NCBI GenBank assembly: GCA_002084425.1
Contig: NBLN01000009.1
Location: 62,001-126,000, forward strand
Reading direction: 5' to 3'
DNA length: 64,000 nt
Source: Desulfobacteraceae bacterium 4572_130
GTDB taxonomy: Bacteria > Desulfobacterota > Desulfobacteria > Desulfobacterales > Desulfobacteraceae
Shown here: piece after piece, positions 9,562-19,185 of the stretch
Layout of the letters: the number at the start of each line of letters is the position of its first letter
How positions within the stretch are numbered: the first letter of the stretch is position 1
The notes under the pieces: model-generated
What the model was told of the DNA's origin: nothing
The model's input: the letters and a program-made list of their open reading frames with translations, nothing else
Database searches by the model: none
Made by a program: the position numbers and the translations under genes

Positions 9562-9628
9562 ATTTTTGCACAAACGGATTTTTTATAAAAATACTTTTTA
9601 AAACATAAAATATCTTTTTATAGTTGTT
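9562..9628. repeat. Partial family B element
   Basis: The stretch TTTTGCACAAACGGATT followed by TTTTTATAAAAATACTTTT matches one end of the family B elements (compare 6360-6390 read in reverse). The other terminus is missing, so this is a decayed or truncated copy in the gap before gatC. Confidence 0.5.
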
Positions 9629-9706
9629 AATCTAATTATATACAGTTTTGAATTAGATTATACCTTCGTGAAAATTAATTTTTTATATGATCATCAAAGG
9701 ACTAAT

Positions 9707-9991
9707 ATGAAGATTACAAAAAATGATGTGGAAAAAATAGCTCACCTTGCAAGTCTTGAAGTAAATAATTTTAAAGTAGATAAATTTGCAGAGCAAATAA
9801 ACAAAATCATGCAGTATTTTGACAAATTAAAGGAGGTTGATTTGTCTGGGGCATCTTTTGTATCAGATGTAGCTTTTCAAACAAATGTATTAAGAAAAGA
9901 TGAGAAAAAAAAATCTCCAGGTCCAGACACAACACTTGCTAATGCACCGGAAAAAGATGATGATTTTTATATAGTTCCCAGAGTTGTATAA
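9707..9991 (+). CDS. gatC: Asp-tRNA(Asn)/Glu-tRNA(Gln) amidotransferase subunit C
   Basis: A 94-residue GatC that wraps around GatA in the GatCAB transamidosome. The family signature is visible: DVEKIAHLASLEV, then FAEQINKIMQYFDKLKEVD, and the C-terminal RKDEKKKSPGPDTTLANAPEKDDDFYIVPRVV-type tail. ATG at 9707 is preferred over an upstream in-frame GTG at 9668 because AAAGGA precedes it and because GatC proteins start at this point. gatA follows 64 bases downstream. Confidence 0.93.
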   Translation: MKITKNDVEKIAHLASLEVNNFKVDKFAEQINKIMQYFDKLKEVDLSGASFVSDVAFQTNVLRKDEKKKSPGPDTTLANAPEKDDDFYIVPRVV

Positions 9992-10055
9992 TATTGAAAA
10001 AATACTAGAAGAAAATACATGGGATTTTGTTACAAGGCAATCAAGGAGTTTTATA

Positions 10056-11537
10056 ATGAAAATAAATGAACTTACCATATATCAGGCAAGAGAATTATTA
10101 AAAAAACATGAACTGTCTTCCCTTAACCTGACCTTGTCTTTGTTGGAACAAATTGAAGATCTTGATAAAGACTTGGGTGCATATATTACTGTTGATAAAG
10201 ACAACGTCATTAATCAGGCAAAGGAAGCAGATAAAAAAATTGCCAAAGGAGATAGGGATAATAATTTCCTTCTTGGAATACCCATTGCTTTAAAAGATCT
10301 TTTATGTACAAAGGGACTTAAAACTACCTGCGGTTCTAGGATTCTTGAAGATTTTGTACCAACATATGATGCAACTGTTGTTTTAATGCTTAAAAATGCT
10401 GGGGCTGTTATTCTTGGTAAAACTAATATGGATGAGTTTGCTATGGGATCTTCCACGGAAAATTCTGGATTTCATATAACTAGAAATCCATTAAATAAAA
10501 AATATGTACCAGGAGGCTCTAGCGGTGGTTCAGCTGCAGCTGTTGCAGCCGGAATGTGCATAGCAGCTCTTGGAAGTGATACAGGAGGTTCAATTCGCCA
10601 ACCAGCTTCTTATTGTGGTGTTGTGGGAATTAAACCAACCTATGGAAGGGTTTCAAGATTTGGGCTTGTGTCCTATGCTTCATCACTTGATCAGATTGGT
10701 CCCATTACAAAAGATGTTAAAGATGCTGCAATTATGATGAATGTTATTTCAGGTCATGATAAAAAAGATTCAACATCAGCTAATATTAAAGTTCCTGATT
10801 TTACTTCTTGCTTTAATATATTTAAAAAAAATGGATTAAAAGGCATGAAAGCAGGAATCCCTAAAGAATACCTGAACCTGGAAGGACTTGATTCTGATGT
10901 GAAAAAAGCTTTTTTAAATGCTAGGAAAATATTACAAGACCTTGGAGCTGATATAGTTGATGTGTCATTACCTCATTTGGATTATGCAGTTGCAGCTTAT
11001 TATGTTATTGCTTCCTCGGAAGCAAGTTCAAATTTGGCAAGATTTGATGGGGTTAAATATGGTTTTAGAGATAAATCAGCAGATAATCTTATTGAAATGT
11101 ATAAAAAAACAAAATCACATGGATTTGGTGATGAGGTACAACTCCGTATTATTATGGGCACCTATGCTCTTTCTGCTGGTTATTATGATGAATATTATGC
11201 AAGAGCCTCCAAGGTGAGATCTCTGATAATAAAAGATTTTTCCAATGCCTTTAATAAATGCGATATTATTATTTCCCCTGTAGCACCAACACCTGCATTT
11301 AAGATTGGTGAAAAAATTGATGATCCTCTTAGGATGTATTTAACGGATGTTTTTACTTTATCTGCTAATCTAGCAGGAATACCTGGTATGTCTGTTCCAT
11401 GTGCTGTTTCATCAAAGGGACTTCCAATTGGATTGCAGATAATGGCAGATAGGTTTGATGAGGAAAACATTTTAAAAGCAGGATTTGGGTTTGAACAAAA
11501 TAGTGATATGCCTAAAAATATTAGGAATAATTCTTAA
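10056..11537 (+). CDS. gatA: Asp-tRNA(Asn)/Glu-tRNA(Gln) amidotransferase subunit A
   Basis: A 493-residue amidase-signature enzyme that releases ammonia from Gln for transamidation of misacylated tRNA. The Ser-cisSer-Lys triad is visible as Lys80 (IALKDLL), Ser155 ([11 protein letters not shown]) and Ser179 ([12 protein letters not shown]). The ATG at 10056 is chosen because AAGGAG lies 8 bases upstream; an in-frame longer reading from 9984 would overlap gatC. gatB is not in the window. Length is normal. Confidence 0.96.
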   Translation: MKINELTIYQARELLKKHELSSLNLTLSLLEQIEDLDKDLGAYITVDKDNVINQAKEADKKIAKGDRDNNFLLGIPIALKDLLCTKGLKTTCGSRILEDFVPTYDATVVLMLKNAGAVILGKTNMDEFAMGSSTENSGFHITRNPLNKKYVPGGSSGGSAAAVAAGMCIAALGSDTGGSIRQPASYCGVVGIKPTYGRVSRFGLVSYASSLDQIGPITKDVKDAAIMMNVISGHDKKDSTSANIKVPDFTSCFNIFKKNGLKGMKAGIPKEYLNLEGLDSDVKKAFLNARKILQDLGADIVDVSLPHLDYAVAAYYVIASSEASSNLARFDGVKYGFRDKSADNLIEMYKKTKSHGFGDEVQLRIIMGTYALSAGYYDEYYARASKVRSLIIKDFSNAFNKCDIIISPVAPTPAFKIGEKIDDPLRMYLTDVFTLSANLAGIPGMSVPCAVSSKGLPIGLQIMADRFDEENILKAGFGFEQNSDMPKNIRNNS

Positions 11538-11687
11538 ATAAACAGATGTTTAACAAGATGATTTTTATCTTAAAAATAAATTAAATTTTTAATTATAAAA
11601 TATGGTTGTTCTTTAAATAAGTTGAAATAATATAAAAAATGAGATATATTTTATGTATAAAAAAAAATTTTAATAACTCCCATGATT

Positions 11688-11752
11688 AGACCCTAATTAT
11701 TAAAATCTGGTCAGAGCAAAGGATGAAATACTTATAAAAATTTAAAAAAAGG
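11688..11752 (-). repeat. Module E repeat, solo copy
   Basis: This matches the reverse complement of module E at 27328-27419 (shared words CTGGTCAGA, ATACTTATAAAAATTTAAAAAA). It ends immediately before the ribosome site of the small Cys-rich gene at 11760, so it forms part of that gene's leader. The rest of 11538-11687 shows nothing recognisable. Confidence 0.55.
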
Positions 11753-11759
11753 AATAAAA

Positions 11760-11930
11760 ATGTCAAAGCAATATCCTGAATGCCCTTTATATAATCATTC
11801 AACTTGTAAAGAATTTCATAACCCTAATCTGTGTGCTATTATTCGAGAAGATCAAACTTGTTTTAAAAAAAGGCAAAAATCAAAACCAAAACCAAAACCA
11901 AAATCTAATTCAGAAAAAACATGTTGCTAA
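11760..11930 (+). CDS. Small Cys-rich protein, 56 residues
   Basis: A short frame with AAAGGA upstream of ATG. It encodes six Cys: four spaced over the first ~35 residues (PEC, STCKEF, NLCAI, QTCFKK), and a terminal Cys-Cys after a KPKPKPK linker. The spacing and charge suggest a metal- or Fe-S-binding peptide or a disulfide-rich peptide. The KPKPKPK part comes from a CCAAAA tandem repeat. It is flanked on both sides by interspersed repeats. I do not recognise a family; it is too short for routine annotation. Confidence 0.6.
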   Translation: MSKQYPECPLYNHSTCKEFHNPNLCAIIREDQTCFKKRQKSKPKPKPKSNSEKTCC

Positions 11931-11958
11931 TAATTTAATAACCTTTTTAGTTATACTT

Positions 11959-12050
11959 TTTTATATGGAAGAACTTATAATTACATAATATTCTTTTATG
12001 TTTTGTTGTTATGCAAACCAAGAATTAGATCTGTCTCATGGCAGTTTCTA
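11959..12050 (+). repeat. Family A repeat
   Basis: Copy of the ~95-bp family A: TTATATGGAAGAACTTATAA, then the GCAAACCAAGAATTAGATCTG part and a terminal CTCATGGCAG. It lies in the 414-base gap before the heptosyltransferase gene; the remaining 12051-12344 is AT-rich with nothing recognisable. Confidence 0.75.
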
Positions 12051-12344
12051 TCTTTAAAATACTTAATCTTAATTTAAGTTATACAGTCTACCTTTTAATT
12101 TTTGAAACACATAATATATTAATTTTTTTATATATTATGATAATAAACACTATATTATTCCTTAAAATATATGTTTTAAAAAATTTCTGCATTACCATCT
12201 AATATCCCCTCAAAAAAGTTTACTAACAAAATCAGAAAAAAATAATTTGCATTTCTTATATAATTAAGGTTTTTAACTTATTGATTGTCTTATTGATTTT
12301 TTAAAAGACAAATTGTTTAAACTTGCATTTAAATCACATCTTAA

Positions 12345-13403
12345 ATGAATAAAAATATAAAAATTCTTATTATTAAAATGAGTGCTATAGGAGATGTTAT
12401 TCACACTCTTCCTGCTCTTAATGCTATTCGCAGTCATTTTCCCAAAGCTCATATTACATGGCTTGTTGAAGAAGCAGCATTTGATATTATACTTGGACAT
12501 AGGGGGTTAGATAGAGTTCTTCTTTCCAAAAGAAAAAAATGGGTAAAACAACTTTTCTCTTTGAGTTTTTTCCAAGGCGCAAAAAAGATTTATAGATTTA
12601 TAAAAGAGTTAAGAAAAACAAACTATGACATAATCATTGATTTCCAGGGTCTTTTTAAAAGTGCTATTATGCTAGCCCTTGCAAGAGGAGAAAAAAAAAT
12701 TGGATTTGATAAAGGTATGGAGCATGCTGAATATAGCCATATTTTTTATAATTATCGTATTCCTGCTGTAAGCATGGAAATTCATGCTCTTAAAAGAGGA
12801 CTAATTTTACTAGAATCCCTTGGAATATTTTGTAAAAAAATAGAATATAACCTAGCTATTGGTGGAAAAAATAGAATTAATCTTGAAAAACTTTTAAAAA
12901 GTAAAGGCTTGGAACAGGATAGGATGATTATTTGTATAAATCCTGAAGCTACATGGGAAACTAAACTCTGGAGCAATAAAAAATTTGGAGAACTTGCTGA
13001 TAGATTATTTGAAAAATTTAATGCAAATATTATTTATACAGGTAGTAAATCAGATATAAAATCAATTTTAGAAATTATATCATTTATGGAAAATCCATGT
13101 ATAAATCTTGCAGGACTCACAACTCTTAAAACCCTGGCAGCCCTTTATGAAAAAACAGATGTTCTTATAACCACAGATACAGGTCCAATGCATCTTGGGG
13201 TAGCTTCTGCAACAAAAGTTCTAGGAATTTTTGGTTCAACATCTTCATTAAGAACTGGTCCTTATGGCGAAAACCATAAAGTAGTTAAAGCAGATATTTT
13301 GTGCAGTCCATGTTTTAAAAAAAGGTGTCATACAAAGGAATGTATGGAAATGATATCTGTAGATCATGTAATGGGAACTGTTGATAAATTGATGATGGGA
13401 TAA
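12345..13403 (+). CDS. waaC: Lipopolysaccharide heptosyltransferase, GT9 family
   Basis: A 352-residue GT9 glycosyltransferase that adds heptose to the LPS inner core on the cytoplasmic face of the inner membrane. The diagnostic N-terminus ILIIKMSAIGDVIHTLPALNAI and the acceptor-side motif HITWLVEEAAF are present, as is the C-terminal donor-binding region TTDTGPMHLGVASATKVLGIFGST followed by the GPYGENH segment. The start motif SAIGDV...LPAL fits WaaC more than WaaF, but the subtype is inferred. The Cys-rich tail (CSPCFKKRCHTKEC) is common in deltaproteobacterial members. Confidence 0.88.
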   Translation: MNKNIKILIIKMSAIGDVIHTLPALNAIRSHFPKAHITWLVEEAAFDIILGHRGLDRVLLSKRKKWVKQLFSLSFFQGAKKIYRFIKELRKTNYDIIIDFQGLFKSAIMLALARGEKKIGFDKGMEHAEYSHIFYNYRIPAVSMEIHALKRGLILLESLGIFCKKIEYNLAIGGKNRINLEKLLKSKGLEQDRMIICINPEATWETKLWSNKKFGELADRLFEKFNANIIYTGSKSDIKSILEIISFMENPCINLAGLTTLKTLAALYEKTDVLITTDTGPMHLGVASATKVLGIFGSTSSLRTGPYGENHKVVKADILCSPCFKKRCHTKECMEMISVDHVMGTVDKLMMG

Positions 13404-13665
13404 AAATTTTTTATTTCCTTATGTTTTTAATTTTTTTAAATATTAAAATTATTTTAAAGTCTTGTTATATATAAAGTTTTATACCTGGTTATTTTTTCCA
13501 TTGGAATTGATTAACTCATAAAAAAGTTCGAATTTAAGATATAGATGGATGGCATCGTGCTAATCTTCATATACAAAATGAAACATACAAGTAGGTGAGA
13601 AGTTTTTAGGACGCCATTTGAATTGGTAGTATTGTAAAAGAGATAAAGATAAAGGGAATTCAAAA

Positions 13666-14493
13666 ATGGGAAAAGCTAAAACATCAAAAATTGAAAACAC
13701 TGCTAATATTAAAGTATCAGTTATTATTACAAGTTATAATAAGCCTGATTATTTAAAAAGAGTTATTCATGGACTTTTACTTCAAACAAGAATTCCCAAT
13801 GAAATAATTGTTGCCGATGATGGTTCAAAAGAGGAAACATCAAACCTTGTGCAATTATTTAAAAAAAAATGCACTAATTGCAAAATTGTTCATGTTTGGC
13901 AGAAAGATAAAGGTTTTAGAGCTGCCAGAATAAGAAATCTTGCTATAAAAAAATCAAAAGCAGAGTATTTAATATTTTTGGATGGAGATTGTATTCCTGA
14001 AAAACATTTTGTTGAGGATCATATTTTTTTTGCAAAAAAAGGATTTTTTTTTCAGGGTAAAAGAATTCTTATAGAAAAGCAACTTTCAAAAACATTTACA
14101 TTTAAAGATACCCTTTTAAAGAGAAAACTTTTTTTGAGTTTGTTAAAGGGTAATATTTCTAATGGTCATCACATAATAAGATTGCCTTTTATTCCAGTAA
14201 TGGAGAACACAAAAATTTCTGGAACAAGAACTGCAAATTTGGGAGTGTTTAAAAAAGATCTTTATGCACTTAATGGATTTAATGAGGATTTTATTGGTTG
14301 GGGTAGAGAGGATTCAGAACTTGTTGCAAGGCTTTATAATTTTGGATTAAAAAGAAAACAACATCTTTTTAAGGCAATTTGTTTTCATCTTTGGCATAAA
14401 GAAAATAACAGAAATAATCTTGAAAAAAATGATATATTATTAGAGAAAACTCTTTTTTTAGGAGAATATAAATGTGCTAATGGACTTGAATAA
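13666..14493 (+). CDS. GT2 glycosyltransferase with galactosyltransferase-like C-terminus
   Basis: A 275-residue GT-A fold enzyme. SVIITSYNKPDYLKRVI opens the nucleotide-binding domain, IIVADDGSKEET and FLDGDCIPEKHF provide the acidic metal/UDP-sugar site, and GFNEDFIGWGREDSELVARL is the Glyco_transf_7C-type catalytic C-terminus. There are no membrane segments. It follows the heptosyltransferase gene on the same strand and probably acts on LPS core or another surface glycan. The ribosome site is AAAGGGA. The 262-base gap before it (13404-13665) holds no gene that I can see. Confidence 0.85.
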   Translation: MGKAKTSKIENTANIKVSVIITSYNKPDYLKRVIHGLLLQTRIPNEIIVADDGSKEETSNLVQLFKKKCTNCKIVHVWQKDKGFRAARIRNLAIKKSKAEYLIFLDGDCIPEKHFVEDHIFFAKKGFFFQGKRILIEKQLSKTFTFKDTLLKRKLFLSLLKGNISNGHHIIRLPFIPVMENTKISGTRTANLGVFKKDLYALNGFNEDFIGWGREDSELVARLYNFGLKRKQHLFKAICFHLWHKENNRNNLEKNDILLEKTLFLGEYKCANGLE

Positions 14494-14510
14494 ATTTAAA
14501 TCTTCCCCCA

Positions 14511-14592
14511 AATTGCCATGAGGCAGTTTTAATTCTTGGTTTGCTTCACAACGAAACATAAAAGAATATTAAAGTTATATTTTTTTATATAA
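14511..14592 (-). repeat. Family A repeat, reverse orientation
   Basis: This reads as the reverse complement of family A (TTGCCATGAGGCAGTTTT, AATTCTTGGTTTGC, CACAACGAAACAT). It fills most of the gap before the MOSC-MogA gene. Confidence 0.75.
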
Positions 14593-14610
14593 AATTTTTA
14601 GAGATTTATT

Positions 14611-15555
14611 ATGATTACAGCAAATAAAAAAATTTCAATATTATCAGTAAATATATCAAAAAAAAAAGCCAGTATTAAGTATCCTGCTGCTAAAATTGTT
14701 TTAAATAAAAAAGGAATAAAAAACGATGCTCATTCAGGTGCTTGGCATGGTCAAGTCAGTTTGCTTAGTAAGGAAAGTATTGATAAGTTTTCTAAAAAAA
14801 TAAATCGCAAAATTCAAAACGGTGAGTTTGCAGAAAATATTACAATAAGCGGAATAGACATTAGAAAGACTTCTATAGGCGATGTCTTTCAAACAAAAGA
14901 TGTAAAGCTTGAGCTTATACAAAAAGGGAAAAAATGCCATGGTGATACCTGTGCTATTTTTCATAAAGCTAGCTCTTGTATTATGCTAAAGCAAGGAATT
15001 TTTTGCAGAGTTATTTCTGGGGGTGAGCTTAAAGCAGGTGATGTTTTAGAATATTTCCCAAACACCATAAAAACAAAAATAATCACCCTGAGCGACAGAG
15101 CATTTAATAAGCAATATAAGGATAAAAGTGGAATAAAAATAGAAAATATGCTTAAAAAATATTTTAATTTAAGCCATTGGTCTATTGAAACAGAAAGAAT
15201 TCTTATTCCAGATAATGCTAAAAAACTTAGAACTTTACTTTTATCAACTATTGATTCAAAAAGAAGAATAGTTATTACAACCGGTGGAACTGGAATAGGA
15301 AAAAAAGATATTACACCAGATGTTATAAAACCTATGCTTGAAAAAGAAATTCCAGGAATAATGGAACATATTCGTCTTAAATATTGTGAAAAAATTCCAT
15401 CAGCACTTTTAAGCCGCTCTATTGCAGGAACAATTAATAATACTCTTATCTATACATTGCCAGGAAGTTTAAAAGCTGTAAAAGAATATATGACAGAAAT
15501 ACTAAAAACTTTGGAACATTGCTTATATACAATCGCAGATATAGATATCCATTAA
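14611..15555 (+). CDS. MOSC domain fused to MogA/MoaB-type molybdopterin adenylyltransferase
   Basis: A 314-residue two-domain protein. Residues 1-150 are a MOSC (MoCo sulfurase C-terminal) domain: DAHSGAWHGQVSLLS, GEFAENITISGIDI, with conserved Cys in GKKCHGDTC. Residues ~155-310 are a MogA-type domain that adenylylates molybdopterin before metal insertion, with the signature TTGGTGIGKKDITPD and IPGIMEHIR. The fusion suggests coupled MoCo maturation, and the domain order is known in some anaerobes. No other moa/moe genes are in the window. Confidence 0.9.
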   Translation: MITANKKISILSVNISKKKASIKYPAAKIVLNKKGIKNDAHSGAWHGQVSLLSKESIDKFSKKINRKIQNGEFAENITISGIDIRKTSIGDVFQTKDVKLELIQKGKKCHGDTCAIFHKASSCIMLKQGIFCRVISGGELKAGDVLEYFPNTIKTKIITLSDRAFNKQYKDKSGIKIENMLKKYFNLSHWSIETERILIPDNAKKLRTLLLSTIDSKRRIVITTGGTGIGKKDITPDVIKPMLEKEIPGIMEHIRLKYCEKIPSALLSRSIAGTINNTLIYTLPGSLKAVKEYMTEILKTLEHCLYTIADIDIH

Positions 15556-15590
15556 GGATATGCCAAAAAATAAAATATTATAATAATGAT

Positions 15591-15785
15591 GCCTTTATAC
15601 AATGCTTGATTTTGTTCAAATTTCATAGTGAAGATGTATTATAATACCTTGAAACTAAAATTTGGATAAAGGAAACCAAGCCCTATTTATAAGCATTTGC
15701 AAACATTTTTTAGATTAAAAATTAGAAAAAGATATTTTATTTTTTTAAAGTGTTTTTATAAAAAATGTGTTTGTGCAAAAGTCTT
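15591..15785. mobile_element. Family B MITE-like element with 5-bp target duplication
   Basis: The body matches the other family B copies (GTTCAAATTTCATAGTGAAGATGTA and TTTTTTAGATTAAAAATTAG type blocks). The right end TTGTGCAAAAGTCTT pairs with the left end GCCTTTATACAA. ATGAT occurs directly on both sides (15586-15590 and 15786-15790), as expected for a target-site duplication. It fills the centre of the 381-base gap before ppaC; nothing else is seen there. Confidence 0.75.
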
Positions 15786-15936
15786 ATGATATAAATTCCA
15801 TGTATTTGCATTACAAATAATAAAATTATATAAACATCTCATTTCTGAACAATAGAATTTTTATTTTATAAAAATAATATTTATAATAGATAAACCATTT
15901 TTATAAAAACAATAAAATATTTAATTAGGAGGTTTT

Positions 15937-16857
15937 ATGTCTATTTTAGTTTTTGGTCACAAAAATCCAGATACAGATTCTGTATGTGCAGCTATTTCCC
16001 TGGCTGATTTAAAAAGTAAACTTGGTAATGATGCATCTCCTGCCATGCAGGGGGACCTTAGCCCTGAATCAAAATTTGTACTTGAAAAATTTAATGTACA
16101 AGCTCCTCATATTATAACATCCTATGCAGGTAAAGATGTTTATCTTGTTGACCATTCTGATCTTGCACAAAGCCCTGATGATCTTGATAAAGCAAATATT
16201 CTTGGTATTGTTGATCACCATAAACTTGGTGATGTTACAACAAATCAGCCTGTTGAATGCTGGATATGGCCTGTGGGCTGTACATGTACTGTAATTAAAT
16301 CAATGTATGATTTTTATAATATTGAAATTCCTAGAAATATTGCCGGCATTATGTTATGCGCTATTTTAAGTGATACTGTAATATTTAAATCTGCAACATG
16401 CACAGAACAAGATAAACAAGCATGTGAGGCTCTTGCAAAATTAGTAGATATTAGTGATCTTCAAGCCTTGGGAATGGAAATGTTTAAAGTTAAATCTGCT
16501 GTTGATGGAACTCCTGCTCGAGAACTTGTATTACGCGATTATAAAGATTTTGATATGAATGGAAATAAAGTTGGAATTGGACAGCTTGAAGTTGTTGATC
16601 TTTCTATTCTTGATAAAGTAAAATCTGATCTTGAAAAGGATATTGCAGCACTTAAAAGCGAAGGAGGGCATCACAGCATATTCCTTCTTCTTACAGATAT
16701 TATAAAAGAAGGCTCTGAAATGTTGATTGTTTCTGATGATGAATCTGTTGTTGAAAAAGCCTTTGGTGTTGCCCCATCTAATGGAAAAGCATGGCTTGAT
16801 GGTGTTATGAGTCGCAAAAAACAAGTTGTTCCAAATCTTGAAAAGGCTTTTGCATAG
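15937..16857 (+). CDS. ppaC: Manganese-dependent inorganic pyrophosphatase, family II
   Basis: A 306-residue DHH-superfamily enzyme that hydrolyses pyrophosphate in the cytoplasm. Metal-binding signatures are visible: FGHKNPDTDSVCAA at the N-terminus, LVDHSD, and GIVDHHKLGD near residue 90. The C-terminal DHHA2 domain ends with the SRKKQVVP substrate-binding motif. The start has a strong TTAGGAGG site. It is monocistronic with its own terminator. Confidence 0.96.
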   Translation: MSILVFGHKNPDTDSVCAAISLADLKSKLGNDASPAMQGDLSPESKFVLEKFNVQAPHIITSYAGKDVYLVDHSDLAQSPDDLDKANILGIVDHHKLGDVTTNQPVECWIWPVGCTCTVIKSMYDFYNIEIPRNIAGIMLCAILSDTVIFKSATCTEQDKQACEALAKLVDISDLQALGMEMFKVKSAVDGTPARELVLRDYKDFDMNGNKVGIGQLEVVDLSILDKVKSDLEKDIAALKSEGGHHSIFLLLTDIIKEGSEMLIVSDDESVVEKAFGVAPSNGKAWLDGVMSRKKQVVPNLEKAFA

Positions 16858-16896
16858 TTTTTTTTTAATTAAATTTAAATAAATAAAAATAATATA

Positions 16897-16940
16897 GGGC
16901 AATTCCTTTTTCAATATCTAATAGGAGTTGCCCTTTGTTT
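16897..16940 (+). terminator. Intrinsic terminator of ppaC
   Basis: The arms GGGCAATTCCT (16897-) and AGGAGTTGCCC (16923-16933) pair with a single T-G wobble and are followed by TTTGTTTTTG. It lies about 40 bases after the ppaC stop codon. Confidence 0.8.
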
Positions 16941-16999
16941 TTGTATTTATTCCACATCAGTAATTTTTTACGAATTTATCATATTTTGGATATTTAATT

Positions 17000-18079
17000 A
17001 TGGAAACTCCTAGAGAATTTATTCCTGATATATTGCCTGTAAAATCTAATTTTTTATCGAAAAAAATATATAAAGCTGTAATCGAAGCTAATAAAGCACT
17101 TGCAGAACTTAAAGGGGTTGCTCTTACTATCCCCAATCAGGTTATTCTTTTTAATTCTTTGGCTTTACAAGAAGCTAAAGACAGTTCTGAAATTGAAAAT
17201 ATTATTACTACACATGATGAATTATTTCGTGCAATGGTTGCTGATACTGCTATTGTTTCCAAAGAGACTAAGGAAGTGCAACAATACAGAGAAGCTGTTC
17301 GCAAAGGATTTGAAAATTTAAAGGAGCATAAAATATTTACTGTTAATCATATTCTTGAAATTCAATCTATTTTGCTGAAAAATGATGCTGGTGTAAGAAA
17401 ATTACCAGGCACTATGCTAAAAAATGATAAAGCTGGACAAATTATTTTAGTTTCCCCACAAGAACATCAAACTATAATTAACTTGTTCAAAAATCTTGAA
17501 AAATACATTAATGATGATTCAGTACAAGATATAGACCCAACAATAAAAATGGCTATTATTCATTACCAGTTTGAAAGTATTCATCCATTTTATGATGGTA
17601 ACGGCAGAACAGGAAGAATAATAAATATTTTGTACCTTATTTTAAAAGACTTGCTTGATTTACCAATTTTATATTTAAGCCGCTATATCATCAAAAACAA
17701 ATCTGATTATTATTATCTTTTGCAAGAAGTACGAACAAAAAATAATTGGGATGAATGGATTTTATTTATGCTTTCAGCAATACAGCAAACATCTAAGGAA
17801 ACAATACAAACGATTCATCAAATCAGAAAAATGATGTTAGAAGCAAAAGATATTATAAGAAAAAAAGAATCATCAATTTATAGTAAAGACTTGCTGGAAG
17901 TATTATTTAATCATCCTTATACTAAAATTCATCATGTAGCAGAATATTTGTCGATTCATAGACAAACAGCATCAAAATATTTAAATAAATTAACGAAATT
18001 AGGGATATTAGATAAAGTTAAATTAGGAAAAGAGAATTACTATATTAATGTAAGACTTTATAACTTATTTAAAAATTAA
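17000..18079 (+). CDS. Fic-domain AMP transferase with winged-helix tail
   Basis: A 359-residue Fic enzyme. The catalytic loop HPFYDGNGRTGR is complete (His195 to Arg206), so AMP transfer should be possible. The N-terminal SSEIEN (residues 62-67) matches the class II autoinhibitory motif [ST]xxxE[GN]. The C-terminus (about 285-355) carries a winged helix (AEYLSIHRQTASKYLNKLTKLGIL), typical of stand-alone class II Fic proteins. The targets are unknown. It has no toxin/antitoxin partner next to it. Start ATG at 17000 without an obvious ribosome site. Confidence 0.9.
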   Translation: METPREFIPDILPVKSNFLSKKIYKAVIEANKALAELKGVALTIPNQVILFNSLALQEAKDSSEIENIITTHDELFRAMVADTAIVSKETKEVQQYREAVRKGFENLKEHKIFTVNHILEIQSILLKNDAGVRKLPGTMLKNDKAGQIILVSPQEHQTIINLFKNLEKYINDDSVQDIDPTIKMAIIHYQFESIHPFYDGNGRTGRIINILYLILKDLLDLPILYLSRYIIKNKSDYYYLLQEVRTKNNWDEWILFMLSAIQQTSKETIQTIHQIRKMMLEAKDIIRKKESSIYSKDLLEVLFNHPYTKIHHVAEYLSIHRQTASKYLNKLTKLGILDKVKLGKENYYINVRLYNLFKN

Positions 18080-18125
18080 ATGAAAAATTAGATTATTTTA
18101 TTTTTATATGGCAAGTGTAACAATA

Positions 18126-18205
18126 CATGTTGAAAAAATGCAAAATCTTCGACATGAAAAAATAACATGTCGAAAAAATGCAAAATCTTCGACATGAAAA
18201 AATAA
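18126..18205. repeat. 40-bp perfect-period tandem duplication containing hairpins
   Basis: Two 40-bp units (18126-18165 and 18166-18205) differ by one base (CATGTTGA versus CATGTCGA). Each ends with TCGACATG, so the second unit forms CATGTCGA...TCGACATG with a 15-base spacer. It lies in the 277-base gap between the Fic gene and the DsbA-like gene, in its possible leader. Nothing else is seen in that gap. Confidence 0.8.
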
Positions 18206-18356
18206 CATGGTGTCAAGATATTACAGAACTAAAAATACTATGTGGGTTTGCATTTCAAAAAAAAAGTGTAATAAGCAAAAAACCTTTATAATAAAGAAAT
18301 TTAAGCCTGTATATGAAGGATTTTTAGAATGCCGTTGTTTTAAAAGGAGAAAATAC

Positions 18357-19148
18357 ATGAAACATGATATTAAGCATTTATTGATTTTTACTATTACAAT
18401 TATTTGTATATTTATTCTTAATTTGTCATGTAAGACCCAAGCTATTGCTAAATCCTCTAAAAAAAATGAAATACAACAAATACTTAAAGATAATCCTGAA
18501 ATTATATTTGAAATACTAGAAAAAAATCGTATGCAACTTCTTGAAATAACTAATCAAGCAGCACGAGAAAGGGTGAAAATAGAACAGGAAAAACAAATTA
18601 AATCTGAATTGAAAAATCCCAAAAAGCCAGAGATAGGTCCCAATCGACCCATATTAGGTAATCCTGATGCTCCTATTACTATTGTTGAATATTCAGATTT
18701 TTTGTGTTCCTATTGTGCCATTGCTGCTAGAACAATAAAAAATCTTAGGGAGCTGTATCCTGATAAAGTTCGAATTATTTTTAAACATAAACCTGCTAAT
18801 ACAAATTCACTTATAGTTGCGCTTTATTTTGAGGCTATTGCAAAACAAAATCCTGCTAAAGCCTGGGAATTTGCAGACAAAGTATTTGCACAGCAGGATG
18901 AAATAGAAAATGAAGGTTCAATAATTAATATTGCATTATCTGTTGGGGTTAATAAAGATCAGATTACCCAAATTATTGAAAAAAAAGATCTATTTAAAAT
19001 TATTGAAAAAGATAAAAAAGAGGCTAGCAAATTTGGTATTAAGGCAACTCCTGTATTTCTTGTAAATGGTATAAAATTAACAGGAGCAGTTTCACTGGAA
19101 TTATTTGATCATGTTATTTCATTGATTGAAAAAAAAACTGTAAAGTAA
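18357..19148 (+). CDS. DsbA-like exported thioredoxin-fold protein
   Basis: A 263-residue exported oxidoreductase. A hydrophobic N-terminus (residues ~8-25) ends LNLSCKTQA, so it is a signal peptide, perhaps a lipoprotein one with a poor lipobox. A helical linker follows, then a DSBA/thioredoxin-like_4 domain with the active site FLCSYC and the cis-Pro region GIKATPVFLVNG. These proteins act in periplasmic disulfide formation or isomerisation. The ATG at 18357, with AAGGAGA upstream, is preferred over an upstream in-frame codon at 18207. Confidence 0.87.
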   Translation: MKHDIKHLLIFTITIICIFILNLSCKTQAIAKSSKKNEIQQILKDNPEIIFEILEKNRMQLLEITNQAARERVKIEQEKQIKSELKNPKKPEIGPNRPILGNPDAPITIVEYSDFLCSYCAIAARTIKNLRELYPDKVRIIFKHKPANTNSLIVALYFEAIAKQNPAKAWEFADKVFAQQDEIENEGSIINIALSVGVNKDQITQIIEKKDLFKIIEKDKKEASKFGIKATPVFLVNGIKLTGAVSLELFDHVISLIEKKTVK

Positions 19149-19185
19149 AAATAATAAAATAAGAAATCAAAAATTTTACTTTAAA

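Noticed and set aside
18126-18205. Possible short CRISPR array
   Set aside because: The two units are directly joined with no spacers, and no cas gene is near.
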